DNA of 15,490 nucleotides from an uncultured Clostridia bacterium (GTDB taxonomy: Bacteria > Bacillota > Clostridia > Monoglobales > Firm-18): positions 1 through 15,490 of the forward strand of contig CALDNB010000035.1 in NCBI GenBank assembly GCA_937914775.1, read 5' to 3'. Below the pieces are notes generated by a model. It worked only from the letters and a program-made list of their open reading frames with translations. It searched no databases and was not told the origin of the DNA. Positions 1 to 6,389 of the stretch are shown here, piece by piece; position 1 is the first letter of the stretch, and every line of letters begins with the position of its first letter. The position numbers and the translations under genes are program-made.

Positions 1-1487
1 CCGATTGTCCATTTTAGAACAGGATCGCTTGTATCTGCTCTGTACTGTTCTTCGTCGATTGTGTATGCAGGAAGAACAAATGTCGAAGCGCCACCAGCTG
101 CTAATTCTTCAGGTGAAGCATATAATTTTGACTTACCTGCTTCAACATAAGCAGTTAATGCATCTGTTGTATATGTAGCACCATCAGCAGCAGCAAATGT
201 TACTGTGAAGTACTGTTTTGTTGTAACTTCAACTGTTACAGCACCAACAATTGTATCGCCATCGATTGTGTACTTACCATCAACAAGTGCGATTGACTGA
301 CCTGTAACGCCACCTGCTACTGAGTATGAAACACCTGATACAACATAACCTGGGTTTGCTGTAACTGTAAATTCAACATCTACGCCGTGTTTAACTTTGT
401 TTTCTGTAACACCTGCAGTAACGTTAATTGCTGACTGGTTAGGTGTTGTTGACCAAGCGTATTCACCGTCTGAATAGATAGCAACAAGAACTAAGTTGCT
501 TTCAACTACAGTTTCACCGTTAACAACTGTTTCTGTATCTTTAATTTTGAAACCTGCGAAGTTTTTACCAGCAGGTGCTGTGAAATCTTCAGCATCAGGT
601 AATATTACTGTTGAAAGTGTTTTACCTGTATCAATGATGATTGTTTCAGGAGCGCCATCTGCGAATGCACCTTCGCCTGCTTCAAATGAAATTGTGTATT
701 GTTTTACAGTTGTAGCAACTGCTGTTGCATTAGTTGTAAATGTCATTTCAGCGATTTCTGCTGCTGTTTTGAATTCTTCGCCAACTTTCCAGTAAGCGTT
801 TTCATCATGCAATCTGTATGTATCTTTTGCTACAGCTGCTACAGGTGTATATTTTGCTTCAGGGTCATAAGCAGTTGATGCATATAAACCTGCTTCGCCG
901 TATTTTACGTATGCTGTACCTGCAACAACGTTTTCGATACCTTCGTCACCGCTGAATGTAACTGTGATGTTCCACAAGTCAACTGCTGTGGGAACAACTG
1001 TTGGAGCAACGTTGCCGTCATAACCCTGAGGTGTGATTTCGATTGCTTCTGCAGAAATTGCAACGTCTTCTGCTGTTGCATCGTGAACAGCTGTGAATGT
1101 TGCTGTTGCAATCAATGTATCTTCTGTGCCGATTTCAACTGCAGCACTATCGTTTCTTGCCCAAGCAATTTTACCATTGCCTAAGTTAACCTGAGAAGTA
1201 CCACCAGTCAAGTCGCTTGTTAATGATGCTAATGTTAAACCAGCACCTGCAGTTACTTTGAACTGATAAGATGAAATGTTTGCTGGAGCATCTGCTTTAG
1301 CATAGTACTTAACAGTAACTATTTCTCCTTTGTTATAGTTTGCGTCTGCGTCATCAACTTTAGCAGTTACAGTGAAAGGAACGTCTGCGTTCGCTGCAAA
1401 TGCTGTAAAATCGATAACCATTGTTGACAATACCATAGTTAAAGCTAAAAGCATTGCCAAAACTTTTGATAATCTTGTTTTTACCAT
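1..1487 (-). CDS. Large exported repeat protein with cohesin-like N-terminus (partial, 3' end outside window)
   Basis: The frame is open from ATG at 1487 to the left edge with no stop, giving 495 complete codons; the C-terminus is missing. The start follows a GGAG ribosome site 9 nt upstream and a promoter at 1553-1581. Residues 1-32 form a signal peptide (Lys/Arg start, hydrophobic core, cleavage near AFAANA). Residues 38-152 look like a cohesin-type beta sandwich, with the features VTVKYYAKA, NISSYQF and an ATATFTA strand. Residues 263-313 resemble an InlB B-type repeat (YTISFEAGEGAF to KNFAGFKI). Residues 172-236 and 426-495 are related to each other: both have a TVTF strand, TAYV and LYAS in the same order. 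It is probably a wall-attached adhesin or scaffold whose anchor lies in the missing part. The cohesin call rests on pattern only; no dockerin was seen in the window, so it may be a generic carbohydrate-binding or structural domain. Confidence 0.85.
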   Translation of the reverse strand, partial: MVKTRLSKVLAMLLALTMVLSTMVIDFTAFAANADVPFTVTAKVDDADANYNKGEIVTVKYYAKADAPANISSYQFKVTAGAGLTLASLTSDLTGGTSQVNLGNGKIAWARNDSAAVEIGTEDTLIATATFTAVHDATAEDVAISAEAIEITPQGYDGNVAPTVVPTAVDLWNITVTFSGDEGIENVVAGTAYVKYGEAGLYASTAYDPEAKYTPVAAVAKDTYRLHDENAYWKVGEEFKTAAEIAEMTFTTNATAVATTVKQYTISFEAGEGAFADGAPETIIIDTGKTLSTVILPDAEDFTAPAGKNFAGFKIKDTETVVNGETVVESNLVLVAIYSDGEYAWSTTPNQSAINVTAGVTENKVKHGVDVEFTVTANPGYVVSGVSYSVAGGVTGQSIALVDGKYTIDGDTIVGAVTVEVTTKQYFTVTFAAADGATYTTDALTAYVEAGKSKLYASPEELAAGGASTFVLPAYTIDEEQYRADTSDPVLKWTI

Positions 1488-1520
1488 TTTCTTTGACTCC
1501 TTTTTTATTAATATAATTTC

Positions 1521-1536
1521 AGCGGTCACCACCGCT
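1521..1536 (-). other. Small hairpin in 5' leader of the repeat-protein gene
   Basis: A perfect 6-bp inverted repeat AGCGGT/ACCGCT with a 4-nt loop lies between the predicted transcription start (about 1546) and the ribosome site (about 1500). No U-run follows, so it is not an intrinsic terminator. It could stabilise the 5' end of the mRNA; a role is inferred only from position. Confidence 0.4.
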
Positions 1537-1552
1537 CATTTTATATACTTAT

Positions 1553-1581
1553 ATTATAGAACTGTTACAAAATAATTACAA
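1553..1581 (-). promoter_or_regulatory. Sigma-A-type promoter for the repeat-protein gene
   Basis: On the minus strand, TTGTAA (1581-1576) and TATAAT (1558-1553) are separated by exactly 17 nt. The predicted start is near 1546, which leaves a leader of about 60 nt before ATG 1487. The AT-rich setting makes chance matches possible, but the perfect -10 box, ideal spacing and position directly downstream of a terminator support it. Confidence 0.7.
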
Positions 1582-1598
1582 TGTAAAATATTACTTAG

Positions 1599-1609
1599 TT
1601 TGTGCTCAA
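1599..1609 (-). promoter_or_regulatory. Candidate operator, copy 1
   Basis: The minus strand reads TTGAGCACAAA. This matches 11 of 11 bases the core found upstream of both solute-binding protein promoters, but in the opposite orientation relative to the gene. It ends 17 nt upstream of the -35 box. The core is near-palindromic, so orientation may not matter to a dimeric regulator. An overlapping perfect dyad CAATAT-TCAT-ATATTG lies at 1607-1622. Confidence 0.4.
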
Positions 1610-1673
1610 TATTCATATATTGCCAGTTTTTTCTCCAAAATATAGCAAAATATTAATAATTTTTTGATTTCAA

Positions 1674-1709
1674 ACAAAAAAACTGCGGTAAGTTTATCTT
1701 ACCGCAGTT
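1674..1709 (-). terminator. Intrinsic terminator of the first solute-binding lipoprotein gene
   Basis: A 12-bp perfect stem (1681-1692 with 1698-1709, arms AACTGCGGTAAG and CTTACCGCAGTT) with a 5-nt loop is followed on the minus strand by TTTTTGTTTG. It starts 11 nt after the stop codon of the gene ending at 1721 and separates that gene from the repeat-protein gene. Confidence 0.92.
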
Positions 1710-1720
1710 AAATTAATTAA

Positions 1721-3154
1721 TTATTGAGCATCAAAGAATGCATCAACCTGTTTCTGAACTTCTGCTTTTACTTTTTCAAGGCCTGCCGCTTCAAGTTTTG
1801 CTCTGTAGTTTGCTTCAAGTTCTCCGCCAAGACCTTCAACTACGAACTGATAGAAGTGGAATTCTTCATTAACAGCAGAAATCTGTGAAATTTCAGTTTT
1901 AACGGGTTCTGAATTAAATGTGAACTGAAGAAGAGGAGATTTGATTGCCTCGTCGTTTAGTTTCTTTGTCTGTTCCCAAACATCAAGGTCCTGACCTTCT
2001 TTGATTAAAGCATTGAACTGGTTACCGAATGCCCAGTCAACATTTGGTTTATAACCGCTGTCTTCTTTTTGTCTGATTGTACCGTCTTCCAATACATCAT
2101 AGTGAACGCCTTCGATACCGTTGATGATTAAGTTATAGAACTCTTTGTTTGTGTTTAGAAGACCAATCATAGCAACTGCTTTTTCAGGGTGTTTACTGTT
2201 AGCACCTACTGAAAGAAGTGTTGCAAGACCAAGAGTTTTTGTTAAGAAACTGTTTGATACAGGGATAATTATGTTACCTTCTTTTGCTGCAGTGGCATCT
2301 GAGCCGGGCAACCAGCTGTTACCTCTTGCAACATATTTTGCATTCTGTGAGTTATCTTCAGGTGCTGATACGATATCAGGTCTTATGTAACCCTTTTTGA
2401 ACCATTCGTGCTGAATTTCATAAGCATGTCTGTAAACAGGCATATCAAGTTTAAAGAATACTTCGTGGTTATCTTTGTCTGCATCTGCTGAAATACTGAT
2501 GTTACCTGCAATATCATCAACATAGTTCTGTACCCATGGTGATGTACCGTATTGAGGTGAAAATGCCCATACATCTGTTTCGCCCTGTTTAACCTGTTCA
2601 AAGAATGGTTCCAAATCGTCCATTGTTTTGATTGAATCAACATCTAAGTTATATTTATCAGCATATTTTTTGTAGATGTATGCTGCTCTCTTTGGTGAGA
2701 AGCCCTGTACATTAGGTACACCGTAGATTTTGCCGTCAACTGTTGCCATATCCCAAACATAATCAGGAACGCCGTTTTTCAAATCTTTATTTGCTTCAAC
2801 AAGTTCAGTAATGTCATAAAGACCACCGTTGTTTACTGCATCAAGATATTTGTTTGAATAACCTGTGAAGCAGATATCGTAATCGTCACCTGATGCCATA
2901 TTCATTTTCATCTGCTGAGGATATGCAGCACTGTCAATCCATTCGATGTCAAGTCTTACACCGATTTCTTTTTCGGCAATTTTGTTAGCCTCTGCCAAAA
3001 CCATATCTGTATCAGGCTGGTTTGCAAAGCCCATTAACATTCTTAATGTAACAATTTCGCCGTCATTACCTTTATCTTTGTTATCGCAGCCAACAAATGA
3101 CAAAACCATCATTACTGCCAAAGATAATGCTAATAATCTTTTTGCTAATTTCAT
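1721..3154 (-). CDS. Extracellular solute-binding lipoprotein, DUF3502/LipO-like (paralogue 1)
   Basis: This is a 477-residue ABC-importer substrate-binding protein of the family-1, LipO/YtcQ-like type, expected to capture oligosaccharides outside the membrane. Residues 1-22 form a lipoprotein signal peptide; the lipobox FVGC puts the acylated cysteine at Cys23. Residues 32-156 form the first lobe. Residues about 305-475 carry the DUF3502-like C-terminal region, including LLSVGANSKHPEKA, LLNTNKEFYNLIINGIEGVH and WAFGNQFNA. ATG 3154 has GGAGAG 7 nt upstream. The gene is monocistronic, with its own promoter (3188-3216) and terminator (1674-1709). Its nearest relative is the adjacent gene ending at 3296: the ends match closely while the central ligand-binding portion differs strongly. 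Such proteins normally work with LplB/YtcP-type permeases and often a shared ATPase; none is encoded here. The substrate is unknown. Confidence 0.93.
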   Translation of the reverse strand: MKLAKRLLALSLAVMMVLSFVGCDNKDKGNDGEIVTLRMLMGFANQPDTDMVLAEANKIAEKEIGVRLDIEWIDSAAYPQQMKMNMASGDDYDICFTGYSNKYLDAVNNGGLYDITELVEANKDLKNGVPDYVWDMATVDGKIYGVPNVQGFSPKRAAYIYKKYADKYNLDVDSIKTMDDLEPFFEQVKQGETDVWAFSPQYGTSPWVQNYVDDIAGNISISADADKDNHEVFFKLDMPVYRHAYEIQHEWFKKGYIRPDIVSAPEDNSQNAKYVARGNSWLPGSDATAAKEGNIIIPVSNSFLTKTLGLATLLSVGANSKHPEKAVAMIGLLNTNKEFYNLIINGIEGVHYDVLEDGTIRQKEDSGYKPNVDWAFGNQFNALIKEGQDLDVWEQTKKLNDEAIKSPLLQFTFNSEPVKTEISQISAVNEEFHFYQFVVEGLGGELEANYRAKLEAAGLEKVKAEVQKQVDAFFDAQ

Positions 3155-3187
3155 TTTTGTTCTCTCCTTTTTTATTAGTTTAACCTA

Positions 3188-3216
3188 ATTATATATCACT
3201 ATTTTCGCAAAAGCAA
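3188..3216 (-). promoter_or_regulatory. Sigma-A-type promoter for solute-binding paralogue 1
   Basis: On the minus strand, TTGCTT (3216-3211) and TATAAT (3193-3188) are 17 nt apart. The predicted start near 3181 gives a leader of about 26 nt containing the GGAGAG ribosome site. A candidate operator lies 24 nt upstream of the -35 box. Confidence 0.75.
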
Positions 3217-3240
3217 TATAACAAAACTAATGTTGCTTAA

Positions 3241-3254
3241 TTTTGAGCACAAAA
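3241..3254 (-). promoter_or_regulatory. Candidate operator, copy 2
   Basis: The plus strand reads TTTTGAGCACAAAA, which is palindromic except for one A/A pair (TTTTGWGCWCAAAA). It lies within a 20-base stretch (3237-3256) identical to 4820-4839, in front of the paralogous gene's promoter. It also overlaps the U-run of the upstream terminator, which alone could explain part of the right-hand A-tract. Confidence 0.5.
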
Positions 3255-3286
3255 AATGTCTTGCATCAAATTAATGCAAGACATTT
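3251..3286 (-). terminator. Intrinsic terminator of solute-binding paralogue 2
   Basis: A 13-bp perfect stem (3254-3266 with 3274-3286; arms AAATGTCTTGCAT and ATGCAAGACATTT) with a 7-nt loop is followed on the minus strand by T residues up to TTTTTTG. It lies 9 nt after the stop codon at 3296. The stem is AT-rich but long. Confidence 0.88.
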
Positions 3287-3295
3287 AAATGTTAA

Positions 3296-4732
3296 TTATT
3301 GAGCGTCAAAGAAAGCGTCAACCTGTCTTTGTACTTCGTCCATAACTTTCTGCAGACCGGCTGCTTCAAGTTTCTTTCTGTATTCAGCAACTGACGGGCT
3401 GTCAAGACCTTCAACTATAAACAACTCTGCTTCATATTCCTGGTTAATAGCAGAAATCTGAGAAATTTCTGTTTTAATTGGCTCTGTATCAAGAGTGAAT
3501 GCAAGAAGTGGTGATTTAACTGCCTCTTCGTTCATTTTCTCTGTCTGTTCCCAAACGTCGTCGTCCTGTCCTTCTTTTATAAGAGCGTTAAACTGGTTAC
3601 CAAATGCCCAGTCAACGTTAGGAGCGTAACCGCTGTCAGGAATAGGTCTGATTTTTCCGTCTTCCAATGTTTCGTAGTGAACGCCTTCAATACCGTTAAT
3701 GATTAAATTATAGAACTCTTTGTTTGTATTTAAAAGTTCAATCATCTTAAGTGATTCTAAAGGATATTTACTGTTAGCACCTACTGAAAGAAGTGTTGAA
3801 AGACCAAGTGATTTTGTTAAGATTGTATTAACCAATGGCTTAACGATAATTGTTTCGCCAGCTTTTTGTGAAGTAGAAACATCCGAACCGGGCAACCAGC
3901 CGTTATCTTTGAATACAACTTTTGCAAGTTCTGAATCTTCGTAACTATATGACAACAAGTCTTGTCTTAGGTAACCTTTCTTATACCATTCGTGCTGTAC
4001 TTCCTGAGCACGTACCCACTCGGGAAGATCTAATTTATGTACAACTTTGTGATTTTCTTTGTCTGCATCTGCTGAAATGTAGATACCTGATGTGATTTCT
4101 TCACATTTATCATACATCCAAAGTGTTGAACCGTTTGTCCAAGCAAACATATCTGGCTCATTTTGTTTGATAACTTCAAGATAGGGCTCAATTTGTTCAA
4201 CGTGTGTAATTGAATCCATATCAAAATTATATTTATCAACAAATCTTTTTGGTACTAATATTGAACGTTTTGGAGCAAATCCCTGGACGTTTGGTACGCC
4301 GTAAATTTTCCCGTCAACTGTTGCCATATCCCATACATACTGAGGAACTGCCTTTTTTAAATCGGGGGTTTCTTCAAGAAGTTCTGTAATGTCATAAAGA
4401 CCGCCGTTACGAACAGCGTCTAAGTACTTGTTTGAATAACCTGTAAAGCAGATATCATAGTCATCACCTGATGCCATATTCATTTTCATCTGCTGAGGAT
4501 AAGCACTACCGTCAATCCATTCGATATCAAGTCTTACACCAATTTCTTTTTCAGCAATTTTGTTTGCCTCTGCCAGTACCATATCTGTATCAGCCTGATT
4601 TGCAAAGCCCATTAACATTCTTAATGTTACGATTTCACCGTTGTTTGCAGGTTTATCTTCACCGCAGCCAACCAATGAAACAAGCATTAAAACTGACAGT
4701 GCAAGTGCCAACAATCTTTTTGCCATTTTCAT
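3296..4732 (-). CDS. Extracellular solute-binding lipoprotein, DUF3502/LipO-like (paralogue 2)
   Basis: This 478-residue substrate-binding lipoprotein is paralogous to the neighbouring gene ending at 1721. ATG 4732 is chosen because AGGAGA lies 8 nt upstream; a possible TTG start at 4756 would itself encode the ribosome site. Residues 1-22 form a lipoprotein signal peptide with lipobox LVGC (acylated Cys23). The first lobe starts at GEIVTLRMLMGFANQ, and the C-terminal DUF3502-like part includes LLSVGANSK, INGIEGVHYE and WAFGNQFNALIKEG; both proteins end DAFFDAQ. Between about residues 157 and 300 it differs heavily from paralogue 1 (for example SILVPKRFVDKYNF against AAYIYKKYADKYNL), suggesting a different ligand. 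It is monocistronic, with promoter 4772-4800 and terminator 3251-3286. Its partner permease is not encoded in the window. Confidence 0.93.
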   Translation of the reverse strand: MKMAKRLLALALSVLMLVSLVGCGEDKPANNGEIVTLRMLMGFANQADTDMVLAEANKIAEKEIGVRLDIEWIDGSAYPQQMKMNMASGDDYDICFTGYSNKYLDAVRNGGLYDITELLEETPDLKKAVPQYVWDMATVDGKIYGVPNVQGFAPKRSILVPKRFVDKYNFDMDSITHVEQIEPYLEVIKQNEPDMFAWTNGSTLWMYDKCEEITSGIYISADADKENHKVVHKLDLPEWVRAQEVQHEWYKKGYLRQDLLSYSYEDSELAKVVFKDNGWLPGSDVSTSQKAGETIIVKPLVNTILTKSLGLSTLLSVGANSKYPLESLKMIELLNTNKEFYNLIINGIEGVHYETLEDGKIRPIPDSGYAPNVDWAFGNQFNALIKEGQDDDVWEQTEKMNEEAVKSPLLAFTLDTEPIKTEISQISAINQEYEAELFIVEGLDSPSVAEYRKKLEAAGLQKVMDEVQRQVDAFFDAQ

Positions 4733-4740
4733 TATAATTC

Positions 4741-4746
4741 TCTCCT
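4741..4746 (-). promoter_or_regulatory. Ribosome binding site deciding the start of solute-binding paralogue 2
   Basis: AGGAGA on the minus strand lies 8 nt before ATG 4732. It excludes the upstream in-frame TTG at 4756, which has no ribosome site and lies about 9 nt from the predicted transcription start. Confidence 0.8.
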
Positions 4747-4771
4747 TTTTAAACAAAATATTTCTAACTTA

Positions 4772-4800
4772 ATTATACTACCGTTGCCGTGACAGTTCAA
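4772..4800 (-). promoter_or_regulatory. Sigma-A-type promoter for solute-binding paralogue 2
   Basis: On the minus strand, TTGAAC (4800-4795) and TATAAT (4777-4772) are separated by exactly 17 nt. It is the strongest promoter match in the window. The predicted start is near 4765, giving a leader of about 33 nt. A candidate operator sits 23 nt upstream of the -35 box. Confidence 0.82.
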
Positions 4801-4823
4801 GTAAATAATATTAAGATTATTAA

Positions 4824-4837
4824 TTTTGAGCACAAAA
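4824..4837 (-). promoter_or_regulatory. Candidate operator, copy 3
   Basis: This is the same 14-base near-palindrome TTTTGAGCACAAAA as at 3241-3254, in the same orientation and almost the same distance from the -35 box (23 against 24 nt). The intervening sequence is not conserved, which argues for selection on the element rather than simple carry-over from gene duplication. Confidence 0.5.
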
Positions 4838-4862
4838 AAACAGGCACCCAAAAGGGTGCCTG
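4834..4862 (-). terminator. Strong intrinsic terminator of the SLH/beta-helix operon
   Basis: A 9-bp GC-rich stem (CAGGCACCC 4841-4849 with GGGTGCCTG 4854-4862) and a 4-nt loop are followed on the minus strand by seven T residues. It lies 13 nt after the stop codon of the last operon gene, and marks the end of the transcript that enters from the right edge of the window. Confidence 0.95.
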
Positions 4863-4875
4863 AAAATAATGTTAA

Positions 4876-6372
4876 TTATTTATAAAGAACATTATACAAA
4901 GCAACTGCTGCTTCTGCTCTTGTGCAGTTTGCAAGAGGAGCAAATGTGCCGTCGCCCATACCGTTTAGATAGTTTGCTTCAGCAAGTTTCAAAACGGGTT
5001 CTTTAGCATAATCGCTGATTGAGCCTTCATCTGAGAAAGCAACATCATGAGCGTGGTAGAAAGCAACTGTACCGTCTAACACTGCTGCTCTGTAGATAAG
5101 AGCCGCCATATCCTGACGAGTGATCTTCTGACCGATACCAAATTTCTCAGCAGAAATACCATTTACAACGCCTTGTGTTACACCTGAAACGATGTATTTG
5201 TAATACCATGCGTTGGGGTCTGCGTCTGCAAAAGTAACATCGTTACCTTCTGCTTCAAGACCGAATGCCAAGATAAGCATTTTAACAAATTCTTCTCTTG
5301 TTACATTGTCGTTAGGAGCAAAGATTCCGTTTCCTTTACCGTTGATAACGCCTTCTTTTGCCAATGTTTCAACTGCTGTTCTTGCCCATTCTGTTTGTGA
5401 TAAATCTTTGAACAAGTCGCCTTCAGGTGTTAATACTACATCGTCGCCTGTAGTTATATCACCCCATGATGAAACGTTGTTGCCGGGTCTGCCTGTTGAA
5501 GGTGTAGTAGTCTGAGTCTGTGCCTGGCCACCTTTTTCTACTGCTGTTTCAAAAGCAGCTGCCAAATCATCAGGTGTTACACAACTTTTGATTTCTTTGT
5601 TAAGAGCAACAATTGTGTTTGCTTTTCTGTTTTCGCTGTAAGCCGCATAAGCAGTTTTATCAGCAGCATTCAAATCAAAGATATCAATGTTTGCTTCAAG
5701 AATAGTTTTTAACTGGTCTCTGTCTGCGGCTTTCATTGTTAAGAAAGTAGTAAATTTGTAGATTTCTTCATCAAATGCGTCCTGCAAACCTGTAAGGTCA
5801 GCAATTGCTGTAGCGTTAATTGCTTTTGCAACGTATTTTTTACCTGTTAAATCTAATGTATCTGCAAACAAGTCACCGTTTTCAATGTTGATATCTGCAT
5901 CATATTCAACTAATGCGTCATAAACATCATCATCTGTAGCAGTCGGATCTGAAATTGCTGTAACAGCCGCTGCTGCTCTGTCTGCGTTTTCAAATCTTGC
6001 TTCTGCTTTTACTGTGTCGAAGCCGTAAACAGTTACATATATAGGAAGGATACCTGATTTTTCATTAGCGTCCAAAGTATATACGTATGAGAACTCTTTA
6101 CTTGCATTAAGTGCAATCTGGTCAAGTGTTAGTGCAACGTCGTCAAGGTCAGAACCTTTTGCGATATCTGCAGCAAGGTCTGTTTTAGGATAACCTACAA
6201 CAACGAATACATTTGTACCGGCCATTGCTTTAGCGTTACCGGCAACAGTTAATACCTTTGAAGCGTCAACTTCATGTGTTGTTACATTTACTTTATCAGC
6301 AGCAAATGCAGGCATTACACAAGCAGTCATCGCAAATACAAGGCATAATAAAAGTACTGCAACTCTTTTCAT
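4876..6372 (-). CDS. Secreted S-layer homology protein with three C-terminal SLH domains
   Basis: This 498-residue protein is likely held non-covalently on the cell wall. ATG 6372 is preferred: GGGAG lies 7 nt upstream, whereas the in-frame ATG at 6390 has none. Residues 1-25 form a signal peptide ending PAFAA. About 28-130 is an Ig-like beta domain (LTVAGNAKAMAGTNVFVVV to GILPIYVTVYGFDTVKAE). Residues 131-280 are mostly helical, and about 281-317 form a Thr/Pro/Gly/Ser-rich linker. Three SLH domains follow at about 320-372, 380-434 and 446-498, with the TRAE-like motifs VTREE (357), ITRQD (417) and CTRAE (483). SLH triplets commonly bind pyruvylated secondary cell-wall polysaccharide. As last gene of the operon it may anchor or organise the beta-helix proteins encoded just upstream. 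MTAC at 15-18 could be read as a weak lipobox, but the AFA-A site fits better. The ligand of the N-terminal part is unknown. Confidence 0.9.
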   Translation of the reverse strand: MKRVAVLLLCLVFAMTACVMPAFAADKVNVTTHEVDASKVLTVAGNAKAMAGTNVFVVVGYPKTDLAADIAKGSDLDDVALTLDQIALNASKEFSYVYTLDANEKSGILPIYVTVYGFDTVKAEARFENADRAAAAVTAISDPTATDDDVYDALVEYDADINIENGDLFADTLDLTGKKYVAKAINATAIADLTGLQDAFDEEIYKFTTFLTMKAADRDQLKTILEANIDIFDLNAADKTAYAAYSENRKANTIVALNKEIKSCVTPDDLAAAFETAVEKGGQAQTQTTTPSTGRPGNNVSSWGDITTGDDVVLTPEGDLFKDLSQTEWARTAVETLAKEGVINGKGNGIFAPNDNVTREEFVKMLILAFGLEAEGNDVTFADADPNAWYYKYIVSGVTQGVVNGISAEKFGIGQKITRQDMAALIYRAAVLDGTVAFYHAHDVAFSDEGSISDYAKEPVLKLAEANYLNGMGDGTFAPLANCTRAEAAVALYNVLYK

Positions 6373-6379
6373 TTTGTAA

Positions 6380-6384
6380 CTCCC
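6380..6384 (-). promoter_or_regulatory. Ribosome binding site deciding the start of the SLH protein
   Basis: GGGAG on the minus strand lies 7 nt before ATG 6372 and within the six codons between the two candidate starts. The upstream ATG at 6390, which overlaps the preceding stop as TAATG, has only AT-rich sequence before it. Confidence 0.7.
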
Positions 6385-6389
6385 TTTCA

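Noticed and set aside
496..795. Open plus-strand frame rich in Ser, Val and Ala
   Set aside because: It lies wholly inside the minus-strand repeat-protein gene. That gene has a signal peptide, domain-like segments and a ribosome site; the plus frame has no ribosome site or recognisable domain.
1519..1539. Mini-frame ATG AGC GGT GGT GAC CGC TGA in the leader of the repeat-protein gene
   Set aside because: It has six codons and no ribosome site, and it consists of the hairpin sequence itself; no attenuator structure or codon bias suggests a leader peptide.
1721..4732. Paralogous genes as a sign of a mobile element or very recent tandem duplication
   Set aside because: No transposase, terminal repeats or target duplications were seen, and the intergenic sequences and central coding parts differ too much for a recent event.
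5213..5515. Open plus-strand frame of 100 codons
   Set aside because: It is antisense to the SLH and linker region of the 498-residue SLH protein and arises from that gene's codon use.
6319..6330. Possible lipobox MTAC in the 498-residue SLH protein
   Set aside because: The -3 residue is poor, the hydrophobic core continues past the cysteine to an AFA-A cleavage site, and SLH domains already supply wall attachment.
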